A stretch of 64,000 nt of DNA from Gammaproteobacteria bacterium (lineage in GTDB: Bacteria > Pseudomonadota > Gammaproteobacteria > SZUA-229): positions 1-64,000 of the forward strand of contig JASBSR010000036.1 of NCBI GenBank assembly GCA_030148865.1. Direction: 5' to 3'. The notes under the pieces were generated by a model. It had not been told where the DNA came from, did not search any database, and worked only from the letters and a program-made list of their open reading frames with translations. Positions 52,517 through 62,338 of the stretch are shown here, piece by piece. The position numbers were made by a program, and so were the translations under genes. Numbering within the stretch: the stretch's first letter is position 1; each line of letters opens with the position of its first letter.

Positions 52517-54690
52517 TGTGGTACTGGTACTCTTGCTAAGATCAATGCGGCTAACGGTGGCAGCGTCAGGCTGAGTGAATAATCAAAGCCATGCTGACTC
52601 TGCATTTCAGCATCCACCTGCCCCTGGTTACCAAGCCCGGCACCGCCATAACAGGTCGCATCGGTATTCAATAATTCGAGATAGTGACCCGCCTCTGGTA
52701 CACCGATGCGATAATTTTCTCGCGGCACGGGTGTTAAATTCAATACACAAACCACGCTTTCGTGCAAAGATTTTCGCAAAAACGCCAGTACTGAACTTGC
52801 ATCATCGTCACAACTTATCCACTGAAACCCCTCGGCGTCAAAATCAAACGCATGCAAGGCGGTCTGCTCGCGATACAAATGATTAAGATCGCGTAACAGA
52901 TTTGTCAGACCGGCGTGTTTATCGACTCCCGAGATCATCCAGTCCAGAGCCTTGCTTTCATTCCATTCATTCCATTGACCAAATTCACCGCCCATGAATA
53001 GCAGCTTTTTTCCGGGATGCACATACTGATAGGCGTACAGCGCACGTAGATTGGCAAATTTTTGCCAGACATCACCCGGCATTTTATCCAGCATACTGCG
53101 CTTCATATGTACGACCTCATCGTGAGATAAAGGCAGGACGAAGTTTTCGTTATACGCGTAGAGCTGACTGAAGGTCAGCTGACTCTGCTGAAAGCGCCGA
53201 TACACAGGATCAGATTGCATATAACCAAGAGTGTCGTGCATCCAGCCCATATTCCATTTCATGGAAAAACCCAGGCCACCAGAACTGGTAGGACGCGATA
53301 CCATGGGCCAGTCCGTGCTTTCTTCTGCCAGGGTCAGTGCACCCGGGCAGTTAGCATGTACCAGTTCATTCAGATTGCGCAAAAAGTCTACCGCCTCAAG
53401 ATGTTCCCGACCGCCGAACATATTGGGTATCCATTGACCGTGCTTACGCGAGTAGTCCAGATACAGCATTGATGCCACTGCATCAACACGCAGGCCGTCA
53501 ATATGAAACTCATTAATCCAGTACAGTGCATTCGCAATTAAAAAATTGCGCACTTCATTACGATTGTAATTGAATACCAGCGTACCCCATTCCTGATGCT
53601 CGCCTTTTTTGGGGTCATCATATTCGTAACAGGCTTCACCGTTAAATCGTGCCAGAGCGAAATCATCTCTTGGAAAATGTGCTGGCACCCAGTCGAGAAT
53701 GACACCAATACCTTCGGCGTGACAGGTATCAATAAAATGTCGAAAATCATCCGCACTGCCGTGACGTGAGGTTGGCGCATAATAGCCACACACCTGGTAG
53801 CCCCAGGATTCGTCCAGAGGGTGCTCGGTAATGGGTAGTAGTTCGATGTGCGTGTAGCCCAGCCCACGCACATACGGTACCAGTTGTTCTGCAAGTTCGA
53901 TATATGTCAGAAAACGGCCATCATCGTGTCGCCGCCACGAGCCCAGATGCACTTCGTATATCGACATCGGTTCGTGCAGCCAGTGTCGTCCGGCACGCTC
54001 AGTCAGCCAGTGATTGTCATGCCATTGATGATGACTGACCGCCGGGATCAAGCTGGTGGTATCAGGACGCATTCCCATCGCGCGCGCATAAGGGTCACTT
54101 TTATGCAAAATCTTGCCCCGGCGCGTGCGAATCTCGAACTTATATTTATCGCCGGCGCACAAACCCGGGATAAATAATTCCCAGACACCGGAACTACCAC
54201 GACTGCGCATCGGGTGGCGCAAACCATGCCAGCCATTGAAATCGCCGACCACGCTGACACGCTGTACATCTGGCACCCAGACTGAGAACAGACAACCTGC
54301 TATGCCATCAACTGTTTTTAAAGCTGCACCCAGCACATTATATATATGTAAGTGTTTCCCGGCAGAGAACAGATCCAGATCAAAGTTGCTAATCATGGGT
54401 GCAAAACTGTAAGGAGAAATCGCTGTGTGTGCGTCACCGGTATTTTTTTCTTTCCAGCTCAATGCAAAGTGAGCTGGCAATTGTGCGTGCTGCTCGGCGG
54501 TAATTTCACAGATAAAATTATCACTGCCGTGGATACGCCGCATCGCAGCAACACCATCGAGATTAACACTGCTGGCGCTGGGCATGAACGCGCGCACCAC
54601 ATAGCCATCGCCAATGCTGTGCACGCCCAGCCATTCAAAAGGATCGTGATGGCTGCCCTGCTGAATTTTATCTGCTATATCAGGTGTCAT
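52513..54690 (-). CDS. glgB: 1,4-alpha-glucan branching enzyme (GH13)
   Basis: A 725-residue branching enzyme. N-terminal CBM48-type modules (DPFEWLGVHSIGDGYVVRAFMP, and VSVVGDFNGWHGLRHPM), a GH13 barrel with nucleophile Asp in IDGLRVDAVASMLYLDY and acid/base Glu in LTLAEESTDWP, and a C-terminal beta domain. It introduces alpha-1,6 branches. It overlaps malQ by 11 bp and glgA by 4 bp. A GH57 protein in the same operon could be a second branching activity. Confidence 0.97.
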   Translation of the reverse strand: MTPDIADKIQQGSHHDPFEWLGVHSIGDGYVVRAFMPSASSVNLDGVAAMRRIHGSDNFICEITAEQHAQLPAHFALSWKEKNTGDAHTAISPYSFAPMISNFDLDLFSAGKHLHIYNVLGAALKTVDGIAGCLFSVWVPDVQRVSVVGDFNGWHGLRHPMRSRGSSGVWELFIPGLCAGDKYKFEIRTRRGKILHKSDPYARAMGMRPDTTSLIPAVSHHQWHDNHWLTERAGRHWLHEPMSIYEVHLGSWRRHDDGRFLTYIELAEQLVPYVRGLGYTHIELLPITEHPLDESWGYQVCGYYAPTSRHGSADDFRHFIDTCHAEGIGVILDWVPAHFPRDDFALARFNGEACYEYDDPKKGEHQEWGTLVFNYNRNEVRNFLIANALYWINEFHIDGLRVDAVASMLYLDYSRKHGQWIPNMFGGREHLEAVDFLRNLNELVHANCPGALTLAEESTDWPMVSRPTSSGGLGFSMKWNMGWMHDTLGYMQSDPVYRRFQQSQLTFSQLYAYNENFVLPLSHDEVVHMKRSMLDKMPGDVWQKFANLRALYAYQYVHPGKKLLFMGGEFGQWNEWNESKALDWMISGVDKHAGLTNLLRDLNHLYREQTALHAFDFDAEGFQWISCDDDASSVLAFLRKSLHESVVCVLNLTPVPRENYRIGVPEAGHYLELLNTDATCYGGAGLGNQGQVDAEMQSQHGFDYSLSLTLPPLAALILARVPVPQ

Positions 54691-56074
54691 AGTGTATCAG
54701 TCGATTTGAAGTTTCGATTAGCTGCCGCAGATCAGCAATAGAAATTCTGTCAAGCTGTTGCCATTCGAATGACCATGTCCAGTTACCAGTCATAGTGCCG
54801 GGCACGTTCATACGTGCGCTGGAGTCGAGCTGCAAAATATCCTGCATCGGCAGAATGCAAATACTCGCCGCTGATAACATTGCAGCACGAATCATTGTAT
54901 TAACCACAGCGCCTGTCGTGGGCGCAGCAGAATCCGTTGTTTCTATCTCGCTCGCCAGCGTGGCCTGCACCTGTTGTTGTAACTCAGGCGTCAGACTCTC
55001 AAACCAGCCCAGAGTTGTGTCATTATCGTGGGTGCCAGTATAAACAATCCTGTCTTCCAGGATATTCTTTAGTTTATGCGGGTTATCGTCGTGCTCATCA
55101 AACCCGAACTGCAATACCGACATGCCAGGCAGGTGAAATTTCTTACGCAGCGCTGTTACGGCTGGCGTAATAATACCCAGATCTTCAGCGACGATGGGCA
55201 AAGAACCTGTTTGTTCACGTATCGCGGTTAACAGCGCTTCACCTGGAGTTTCCTGCCAGTGACCATCGACAGCAGTTTCGCAGTCCGCTGCGATAACCCA
55301 GGACGCCTGTAAGCCACGAAAATGATCTATCCGCACAGTGTCAAACATTTTCAGATGGTAGCGCATGCGCTGCAACCACCAGGAGAAATTTTCAGCCTGC
55401 ATATACTCCCAGTTATAATGTGGATTTCCCCATCGCTGTCCGTTATCTGAAAAATAATCGGGCGGCACGCCAGTAACAACCGTCGGCATTCCCGTATCAT
55501 CGAGCAGATAACGTTGCGGACATGCCCAGACATCGACACTGTCGTGCGCGACAAATAACGGCATATCCCCAAATAGCAAAATATTTTTACTCTTTGCCAG
55601 CTGCTTCAATTCCTGCCATCGTTGATGCAGCTCGAACTGTTGCCACTGTAATCGCAGCGACTCATCAGCCATTTCATTTCGCAGCAAATTCATTGCAGCG
55701 AGATCACGATATTTAAACTCATCCGGCCACTCATACCAGGCATCACCGGAAAAACGAAGATGCAATAATTTGAACAGAGCATAATCTTCCAGCCATGGAT
55801 TTTCAGTGCGGAACGTACCAAACGATTCCAAATCGGGCTGCGGTGGCGTGTGTGCGGTATAAAGTGCCGGGTTCATTGCAAACGCGGACACGCATTGATA
55901 CGGAGAAAGTCCCTGTTGCGGTTCACCCAGAGGTAATACCTGCCAGACCGAAAATCCTGCTTGTTCGAGAAATTCTAGCCAGCGTTCAGCATCTTTATCG
56001 AGTATTCCCGAGGGCAAAGATGTCGGGTGCAGTAATACACCTGCACGACGTTGATAAAAGTCGTATGCTGTCAT
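54680..56074 (-). CDS. malQ: 4-alpha-glucanotransferase
   Basis: A 464-residue GH77 amylomaltase/disproportionating enzyme. GVLLHPTSLPSG near the N-terminus, nucleophile Asp in DTVRIDHFRGL, acid/base Glu in PIVAEDLGIITP, and GTHDNDTTLGWF are all present. The length corresponds to the short plant/bacterial form without the long N-terminal extension of E. coli MalQ. It reshapes linear oligoglucans made during glycogen turnover. Overlaps glgB by 11 bp. Confidence 0.95.
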   Translation of the reverse strand: MTAYDFYQRRAGVLLHPTSLPSGILDKDAERWLEFLEQAGFSVWQVLPLGEPQQGLSPYQCVSAFAMNPALYTAHTPPQPDLESFGTFRTENPWLEDYALFKLLHLRFSGDAWYEWPDEFKYRDLAAMNLLRNEMADESLRLQWQQFELHQRWQELKQLAKSKNILLFGDMPLFVAHDSVDVWACPQRYLLDDTGMPTVVTGVPPDYFSDNGQRWGNPHYNWEYMQAENFSWWLQRMRYHLKMFDTVRIDHFRGLQASWVIAADCETAVDGHWQETPGEALLTAIREQTGSLPIVAEDLGIITPAVTALRKKFHLPGMSVLQFGFDEHDDNPHKLKNILEDRIVYTGTHDNDTTLGWFESLTPELQQQVQATLASEIETTDSAAPTTGAVVNTMIRAAMLSAASICILPMQDILQLDSSARMNVPGTMTGNWTWSFEWQQLDRISIADLRQLIETSNRLIHYDT

Positions 56075-56135
56075 TGAGACTCATACTTCATATCGTGCTG
56101 TACGCGACCAATTCGCCAGACAGGGGAAAATACTC

Positions 56136-57881
56136 TCATACATTTCTCACCATGGTGCCGGCATTATCTGCTGCACGACTAACTGCGCTATCAATTCCGC
56201 CGCGCGACACCGCTGTGCTCAGTCTTTCTGGTACAGCAAGCTGTAAAGTCTGATAAAGATTCTCGAGTTGCGCACGAAACAACTTGTCAAAGTCACTCAC
56301 ACTACTCGCAGGATTGACATCACCAAACCACCAGAACCAGTCTGAACCTTCAGCAATTGCCAGTTGCCGAGTCGCCAGCCGCTTTGTATCTGTGTCGAGA
56401 TTATCCTGCTGCATCACTTTGTCGTACGCTTGCTTTGCCTCTGCCAATAATTCCCAGGCACAGTTTTTGTCCCGTTGCCCAATCCAGGTGGAAAACGAGC
56501 CATAGACCCAGCTGCCGGCGCACATTTTGGTAAGCGTTTCGCAGGAACTCAGCTCAGTTAGCTGTTTAAAGCAAGCGGGGCGCACACGCTGATGATCCGC
56601 CAGCGCCTGATAAAGATGATCAAGAAAATAGTGGCCATTGTGCGGATAATATTCCCAGGCATTTTCACCATCGAGAATAATAGTCACGACATGCTCCGAT
56701 GCCTTGTCGCCAAGATGGTCGGCAATGTTCACCAGACTTTGTACCAGATCATTAGCGGCATCTAAAGAATTATGCCGGCTGTATTCAAAACCCACCATAT
56801 CTGAGAGACCATCATCACGAAAAAATATCTTTGGCCTGTAATTCTTTAGCTGGTAAGGTCTGAACAATGCACGTTTATTAATAGCATCTTCATTATTTTG
56901 ACCAGACAGCTTAAGGCTGTTGCTCCACACCGCTTCACCTGAAGCAGTCCACTTAAATCCATACTCGTCTACCAGCGCGACTGCATCTTCTGATATCGCA
57001 CCCTCAGATAACCAGATGCCTTCGGGTCGCATTCCGAAATAATGTTCGAAGCAGGCAATGCCATGCTCGATGTGCCAGTGTGAACGCACCTGACCACCAG
57101 GATAATTGCCGCAGGCTGGCATCGGTGCTGCTGGTTGCGCACACTTCATGTTGTCAAGATTGTTCAGTAGCGGAATAATCGGATGCCCGTAGGGCGTCAT
57201 CGAAAGTTCGATCTGGCCATTTTCAGCGAGCCGGCGGTAGCGCGGAATCAGATTTCGGACACACTCATATATAAGCACCAACAGATCGCGCCGGTCGGCC
57301 TCACTAAATTGCGTTTCCTTTAGAATCAGACGCTGCGCTACTTCGGTTTGCTTGAGCGCATGCCCCAGCCAGGCAAGGTGATACCAGACCAGCACATCAA
57401 TAAAATATTGCTCTTCGAAATACTGTAAAAATTGAGTGTCAGCTAATTTAGTCTCACTGTTAGCAGTCATTTTTCTCAATGGCTGAATCAGTTTAAGAAA
57501 ACCGGGGTAAGCATCAATCATTTTCGCCGGGTTCGCACGCTGACAGTCATTCAATAACTGCATACGTCGCACAACATCATCAGGGATTGAATCGACCCCC
57601 GCCAGCAGATTCAACATCGGATCGCGCATGCGCGTTGCTGTATCCAGCCAGCATTGTAACTGTTGCGCATAATCATCCAGCTGTTCGAGCAATACTGGGG
57701 CAAAGTTGACTGTGAGCTTCATCCCGGGATGCGCTTCGAGATGCGCCGCCATATCCGAATAATCTTTTATCGCGTGCAAATACACCCAGGGCAGCTGGTA
57801 ATCACCATCCAGACCCTGCTGATACCACGGCTGATGCATGTGCCAGCAGAGTGCAAAATTTACTCTCGAAGCAGCACTCAT
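56136..57881 (-). CDS. Glycoside hydrolase family 57 protein
   Basis: A 581-residue GH57 protein. Region 1 is ALCWHMHQPWY (about 10-20), the nucleophile Glu region is RPEGIWLSEGAIS (about 282), and the Asp region is ILDGENAWEYYPHNG (about 405). GH57 includes alpha-amylases, 4-alpha-glucanotransferases and branching enzymes; I cannot choose among them from motifs alone. Position between glgC and malQ says it acts on alpha-glucan. No signal peptide, so cytosolic. It overlaps glgC by 4 bp; 61 bp to malQ. Confidence 0.9.
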   Translation of the reverse strand: MSAASRVNFALCWHMHQPWYQQGLDGDYQLPWVYLHAIKDYSDMAAHLEAHPGMKLTVNFAPVLLEQLDDYAQQLQCWLDTATRMRDPMLNLLAGVDSIPDDVVRRMQLLNDCQRANPAKMIDAYPGFLKLIQPLRKMTANSETKLADTQFLQYFEEQYFIDVLVWYHLAWLGHALKQTEVAQRLILKETQFSEADRRDLLVLIYECVRNLIPRYRRLAENGQIELSMTPYGHPIIPLLNNLDNMKCAQPAAPMPACGNYPGGQVRSHWHIEHGIACFEHYFGMRPEGIWLSEGAISEDAVALVDEYGFKWTASGEAVWSNSLKLSGQNNEDAINKRALFRPYQLKNYRPKIFFRDDGLSDMVGFEYSRHNSLDAANDLVQSLVNIADHLGDKASEHVVTIILDGENAWEYYPHNGHYFLDHLYQALADHQRVRPACFKQLTELSSCETLTKMCAGSWVYGSFSTWIGQRDKNCAWELLAEAKQAYDKVMQQDNLDTDTKRLATRQLAIAEGSDWFWWFGDVNPASSVSDFDKLFRAQLENLYQTLQLAVPERLSTAVSRGGIDSAVSRAADNAGTMVRNV

Positions 57882-59194
57882 ACCTGCATTGGTCCCTGCT
57901 CTTCACTATATAGATTTTGACCCAGCATACTGGGTGTGACCAGTACAACACCATTTTCGGTAACATGAAAACGCTGGCGATCCTCTTCCAGATTTTCACC
58001 GATGACCGTGTTATCAGGAATCACACAGGCCTTATCAATAATCGCCCGTGTGATGCGACAGTTTTCACCAATATTCACCTTGGGCAAAATGACACTGTCT
58101 TTCACCATAGAGCCGCGATCAATTTCCGTGGCGAAAAAAATAACCGAGCGCTTGACACGCGCACCAGAAATAATACAGCCACCCGACACCAGAGAATCAA
58201 TCGCCTGACCACGTGCAGTTTCATCATCAAATACAAATTTTGCGGGTGGGTGCTGGGTTTGATAGGTCCAGATCGGCCAGGCGCGCGAATATAGATTCAA
58301 CTCGGGCTGCACTGCGCAAAGCTCAATATTTGCCGCATAGTATGAGTCCACACTTCCGACATCGCGCCAGTAGGCAGGTGTACCATCTTTCTTAACAAAT
58401 GGATAGGCATAGGCCGCACAACGTGAAATACTTCTGGGTACTATATTTTTGCCAAAGTCGTGCACTGAACTACTATCTTCGGCATCAGCGATTAAACTGG
58501 CATAAAGATATGATGTCTTAAAAATATAGATACCCATCGATGCCAGCGCCTTATCCGATTTCCCGGGCAACGGATCAGGGTCAGCAGGTTTTTCGGTGAA
58601 TTGAGTGATTCTAAAATCCACATCGATCGACATAACACCAAACTCCGATGCATCAGCACGTGGCACTTCAATACAACCAACCGTCATGTCTGCTTTTGAA
58701 ACCACGTGCTCGTACAACATTTTTGAATAATCCATGGTGTAGATATGGTCACCACCGAGAACAATGACATTTTCGGGGGCATGTCGACGAATAATGTCGA
58801 TGTTTTGAAATAGCGCATCTGCGGTACCGCGATACCATTCATTGGCAATGCGCTGCTGCGCCGGAATAATTTCGACAAACTCGCCTATCTCGGCGCGCAT
58901 AAACCCCCAGGCACGTTGCAAATGGCGAATCAAAGAATGTGACTTGTACTGAGTCAGCACGCTAATTCGTCGTAAACCCGAGTTGACACAGTTAGAAAGC
59001 GCAAAGTCGATAATGCGATACTTGCCACCGAATGGCACCGCCGGCTTTGCCCGCCACAAAGTTAAACCTTTGAGTCGCGAACCCGCGCCACCGGCCAGCA
59101 CGACCACCAGGGTATTGCGTGTGATTTCCGAGCCAAGATTGGAGTCGGTGTAATAACGATAGTTTTTCGCCTGTTGCTGGTAATCAATTGTCAT
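57878..59194 (-). CDS. glgC: Glucose-1-phosphate adenylyltransferase
   Basis: A 438-residue ADP-glucose pyrophosphorylase, the committed step of bacterial glycogen synthesis. N-terminal nucleotidyltransferase domain with VVVLAGGAGSRLKGLTLWRAKPAVPFGGKYR and GGDHIYTMDYSKML, and a C-terminal left-handed beta-helix (GGCIISGARVKRSVIF, VNIGENCRITRAIID) where allosteric effectors bind. Overlaps glk by 11 bp and the GH57 gene by 4 bp. Confidence 0.97.
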   Translation of the reverse strand: MTIDYQQQAKNYRYYTDSNLGSEITRNTLVVVLAGGAGSRLKGLTLWRAKPAVPFGGKYRIIDFALSNCVNSGLRRISVLTQYKSHSLIRHLQRAWGFMRAEIGEFVEIIPAQQRIANEWYRGTADALFQNIDIIRRHAPENVIVLGGDHIYTMDYSKMLYEHVVSKADMTVGCIEVPRADASEFGVMSIDVDFRITQFTEKPADPDPLPGKSDKALASMGIYIFKTSYLYASLIADAEDSSSVHDFGKNIVPRSISRCAAYAYPFVKKDGTPAYWRDVGSVDSYYAANIELCAVQPELNLYSRAWPIWTYQTQHPPAKFVFDDETARGQAIDSLVSGGCIISGARVKRSVIFFATEIDRGSMVKDSVILPKVNIGENCRITRAIIDKACVIPDNTVIGENLEEDRQRFHVTENGVVLVTPSMLGQNLYSEEQGPMQV

Positions 59195-60167
59195 TTTTTC
59201 TCACTTGCTGCTTCTGTACAGCATATCTCAGTGCACCAATGACACCGATACGTTCATTCGTAATTAAATTGACCGAAATACTGCTTGCCAGCGGTCGCAT
59301 TCTGCCCTTGTTTAAATATGCCTGACTAAAATCTGCTGATCGCATCCAGTCGATAATTTTTCCAGCGATGCCGCCAGCGATATAGATCCCACCTTCAGGC
59401 TTGTACAGCAGCGCAATGTTGCCCACATAGCTGCCATAAATTTGCACGAACAGCTTCATCGCCGCCTGTGCCTGTGGATGGTCAGCATTTGCCTGAGCGT
59501 GTACCCAGGCGGCATCCATATCAGTCGCTGCCTGCCGAGCACAAAACGCGTACAGATTTACCAGCCCGGCACCTGACAAAATCCGCTCGTACGATACATG
59601 ACCGCCTGAATCAGCCCGGTGGCGTTCTCGCAGGTAAGCCAGCAATTCTGCCTGCTGCTCATCCGCCGGCGCGAAATCAATATGCCCACCCTCAGAAGAA
59701 TACGCCTGTGGCCGGCCGCGCTCAAACTGAAGCCAGGCCAGCCCCAGCCCGGTGCCCGCACCAAGAACGACGCGTGTTGCATCATTGCTGTGCGCGCCCG
59801 GGCTCAATGCCACAATATCAGCATCGGTCATGGCGGCGATGCCATATGCAGCTGCCTGAAAATCGTTAATAAACCAAACCTGACTCACGTTATAATGTGT
59901 CACCAGTTCGGCCCTGTCGATGCGCCAGGGTAAATTGGTCAATCTCGCAATATCCCCTGCGACCACACCCGGCAAGGCCAGCGACAATACATCCAGTGAA
60001 ACCTTGCGCTGCTTCAGCTGAGCGAGAAAAGCGTCGAGCAGCTCGCTAAAACTTTTGTAATCACCACTCACCAGGCGGGCTTCGTGGATGATCTGCCCGG
60101 GCGAATCGAGTTCAGCATATACCAGCCGGGTTTTAGTGCCGCCAACATCTGCTGCGATAATATTCAT
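59184..60167 (-). CDS. glk: Glucokinase
   Basis: A 327-residue Glk-type glucokinase (not ROK). ATP site AADVGGTKTRLVYAEL, catalytic Asp in WFINDFQAAAYGI, and VLGAGTGLGLAWL and GGIAGKIIDW are recognisable. It phosphorylates glucose, feeding both GlgC (through phosphoglucomutase, not in the window) and Zwf. First gene of the ten-gene block. No strong Shine-Dalgarno is seen before its ATG. Confidence 0.94.
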   Translation of the reverse strand: MNIIAADVGGTKTRLVYAELDSPGQIIHEARLVSGDYKSFSELLDAFLAQLKQRKVSLDVLSLALPGVVAGDIARLTNLPWRIDRAELVTHYNVSQVWFINDFQAAAYGIAAMTDADIVALSPGAHSNDATRVVLGAGTGLGLAWLQFERGRPQAYSSEGGHIDFAPADEQQAELLAYLRERHRADSGGHVSYERILSGAGLVNLYAFCARQAATDMDAAWVHAQANADHPQAQAAMKLFVQIYGSYVGNIALLYKPEGGIYIAGGIAGKIIDWMRSADFSQAYLNKGRMRPLASSISVNLITNERIGVIGALRYAVQKQQVRKNDN

Positions 60168-60435
60168 ACGAATTATTTCACTTAGTTATGATAAAGCAAC
60201 AACCGTGCCAGTACGCTATGCAGATGTAAAGCAAACGACAACGCCGAGAATACGCGAGACTGGGTGTACAGATTGCTACCGCGTAATCTGCTCGTAGCAG
60301 ACAGGCAAGACAAGAAAGTATCCGTTAGATACATCGTCAGACAGGAGGTTCATGCATAACAGAGTATTTGCATGATGAATTGTCTTTACGCAGCAGCAGA
60401 AACAAATTTCCGGTCTTTGCTGCGCGAGGACAGCA
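60168..60435. other. Leader region of the glycogen block
   Basis: 268 bp between glk and orn, both on the minus strand. It must contain the promoter of the glk-to-gnd block, but I find no promoter pair I trust; TTTACA and several AT-rich hexamers exist on the minus strand without proper spacing. CGCAGCA...TGCTGCG after orn can form a weak stem that may end orn transcription. Confidence 0.4.
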
Positions 60436-60984
60436 TCAAATAGAAAGCATGGTCTTCCGATAATGCCGCAACTCGTTAATCGAATCGCGAATATCATCCA
60501 TCGCCAGATGGCTGGACTCTTTATTAAAGCCACGCGCAACTTCGGGCGACCAGCGTCGCGCCAGCTCCTTCAAGGTGCTGACATCAAGGTTACGATAATG
60601 AAAAAACTCTTCCAGTTCAGGCATCCAGCGCGCGAGAAAGCGTCGATCCTGACAAATGCTGTTGCCACACATCGGCGATTTGCCTGCAGGCACATATTTT
60701 TCGAGAAAAGCGATGGTCACCGCCTCGGCGGTGGCTTCTGATATCGAACTGTTGCGCACGCGCTGGGTCAGACCTGACTGGCCATGTTGACTGGTGCACC
60801 ACTCATCCATGCCATCCAGATACGAATCATCCTGATGCACCACGATCGAAGGACCTTCATCGAGGATCTTGAGCTCTTTATCGGTCACGATGGTGGCAAT
60901 TTCGATAATACGGTCGTTGAGCGGGTCCAGCCCGGTCATTTCGAGATCTATCCAGATCAGGTTTTCGTCGTTTGGCTGGTTCAT
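60436..60984 (-). CDS. orn: Oligoribonuclease
   Basis: A 182-residue DEDDh 3'-5' exoribonuclease that degrades diribonucleotides, including pGpG from c-di-GMP. ExoI is [11 protein letters not shown], ExoII contains [18 protein letters not shown], and ExoIII is [19 protein letters not shown]. The track start adds 22 residues; [19 protein letters not shown] is the family start. Divergent from the M48 peptidase gene with 88 bp between starts. Confidence 0.97.
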   Translation of the reverse strand: MNQPNDENLIWIDLEMTGLDPLNDRIIEIATIVTDKELKILDEGPSIVVHQDDSYLDGMDEWCTSQHGQSGLTQRVRNSSISEATAEAVTIAFLEKYVPAGKSPMCGNSICQDRRFLARWMPELEEFFHYRNLDVSTLKELARRWSPEVARGFNKESSHLAMDDIRDSINELRHYRKTMLSI

Positions 60985-61004
60985 AAATTTCCGGGTGCAC
61001 GCTC

Positions 61005-61034
61005 TTGAATAACTGGCCTTCGTGGCACTATAAA
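61005..61034 (+). promoter_or_regulatory. Promoter of the M48 peptidase gene cluster
   Basis: TTGAAT and TATAAA with 18-bp spacing. It lies over the upstream ATG given by the ORF track (61034), so that ATG cannot be within the transcript, supporting the later start at 61073. Confidence 0.5.
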
Positions 61035-61072
61035 TGGATAATACAGACACTGCTCACATTCTTAAAGTTTCT

Positions 61073-62335
61073 ATGTCCAATTTCCCCACATTCACCCTGT
61101 TTTTTCTGTTCATGCTCGCAGTTTCCAGTCTGACGCGCCTGTGGCTGTCTTTTCGCCAGATCAAACACATCCAGCAGCACCGCGCCACCGTGCCGGAGGC
61201 TTTTGCTGACAAAATCTCACTGCAAGATCACCAGAAAGCAGCAGATTACACCACCACCAAAGTTCGCTTCGGTCGCTGGCCAATGGTGTATGAAATCGTG
61301 TTACTGCTGATCTGGACCCTCGGCGGCGGACTCAACTGGCTGGATCAACTGGTCAGTGCTCAGAACTACAGCCCGATACTCACCGGCGTGGTCGTCATAC
61401 TCGGCTACGTCTTAATTTCTGCACTACTGGATCTGCCGTTTTCGATCTACAGCACCTTCGTCATCGAACAGCGTTTTGGTTTTAACCGCACCACTGCAAA
61501 AACATTTGTCGTCGATATACTCAAGGGTGGTGCACTGGCCCTGGTCATTGGTCTGCCATTAATTTATATCGTTCTCATGCTCATGGAACAGGCCGGCGAT
61601 GCCTGGTGGCTATATACCTGGCTGGTACTCACCGGCTTCAGTGTGCTCATGATGTGGGCTTATCCGACCTGGATTGCACCTGTATTCAATAAATTTGAGC
61701 CCCTGGAAGAAGGCGACACGCTACAGCGCATTAAGCAACTTCTGGCGCGTTGCGGCTTTAACAGCAATGGTGTATTTGTGATTGATGGTTCAAAGCGATC
61801 TTCACACGGCAACGCCTATTTTTCCGGCTTTGGTAAAAACAAGCGCATCGTTTTTTTTGATACCCTGCTTAACATGCTTGACGATGACCAGCTCGAAGCC
61901 GTACTCGCGCACGAACTGGGACACTTCAAGAAAAAACATATTATCCAGGGTATGCTAATTTCATTCAGCACGACTTTTATAGGCCTGGCAATACTGGCCT
62001 GGCTGATGAAAACCGACTGGTTCTACACCGGCCTCGGTGTGAACAACGCATCCACCTATATGGCGCTGCTGCTGTTCACACTGGTGACACCAGTATTCAC
62101 CTTCCTGCTCGGCCCGGTGATGAGCCTGTTCTCGCGCAAAAACGAATTTGAAGCCGATGCCTTCGCTGCCGAACAAACCAATGCACAGCATCTGGTGCAG
62201 GCACTGGTGGGGCTATATCGCGAAAACGCCAGCACCCTGACACCTGACCCATTATACTCCGCTTTTTATGATTCGCACCCGCCAGCACCAGTGCGTATCT
62301 CACACTTGAAGGCGCAACCTCAACACCAGGGCTAA
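61073..62335 (+). CDS. M48-family membrane metallopeptidase (Ste24-like)
   Basis: A 420-residue integral membrane protein with several spans (PTFTLFFLFMLAVSSLTRL, IVLLLIWTLGGGLNWL, GALALVIGLPLIYIVLML, STTFIGLAILAWLM). The zinc motif HELGH lies in VLAHELGHFKKKHI and the third ligand Glu in EFEADAFAAEQ. The N-terminal CAAX-protease-1-type region and NAYFSGFGKNKRIVFFDTLL match the Ste24/CAAX prenyl protease group, larger than HtpX. Bacteria lack CAAX prenylation, so its role is probably membrane-protein quality control. Starts are discussed under the promoter. Confidence 0.9.
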   Translation: MSNFPTFTLFFLFMLAVSSLTRLWLSFRQIKHIQQHRATVPEAFADKISLQDHQKAADYTTTKVRFGRWPMVYEIVLLLIWTLGGGLNWLDQLVSAQNYSPILTGVVVILGYVLISALLDLPFSIYSTFVIEQRFGFNRTTAKTFVVDILKGGALALVIGLPLIYIVLMLMEQAGDAWWLYTWLVLTGFSVLMMWAYPTWIAPVFNKFEPLEEGDTLQRIKQLLARCGFNSNGVFVIDGSKRSSHGNAYFSGFGKNKRIVFFDTLLNMLDDDQLEAVLAHELGHFKKKHIIQGMLISFSTTFIGLAILAWLMKTDWFYTGLGVNNASTYMALLLFTLVTPVFTFLLGPVMSLFSRKNEFEADAFAAEQTNAQHLVQALVGLYRENASTLTPDPLYSAFYDSHPPAPVRISHLKAQPQHQG

Positions 62336-62338
62336 ACT

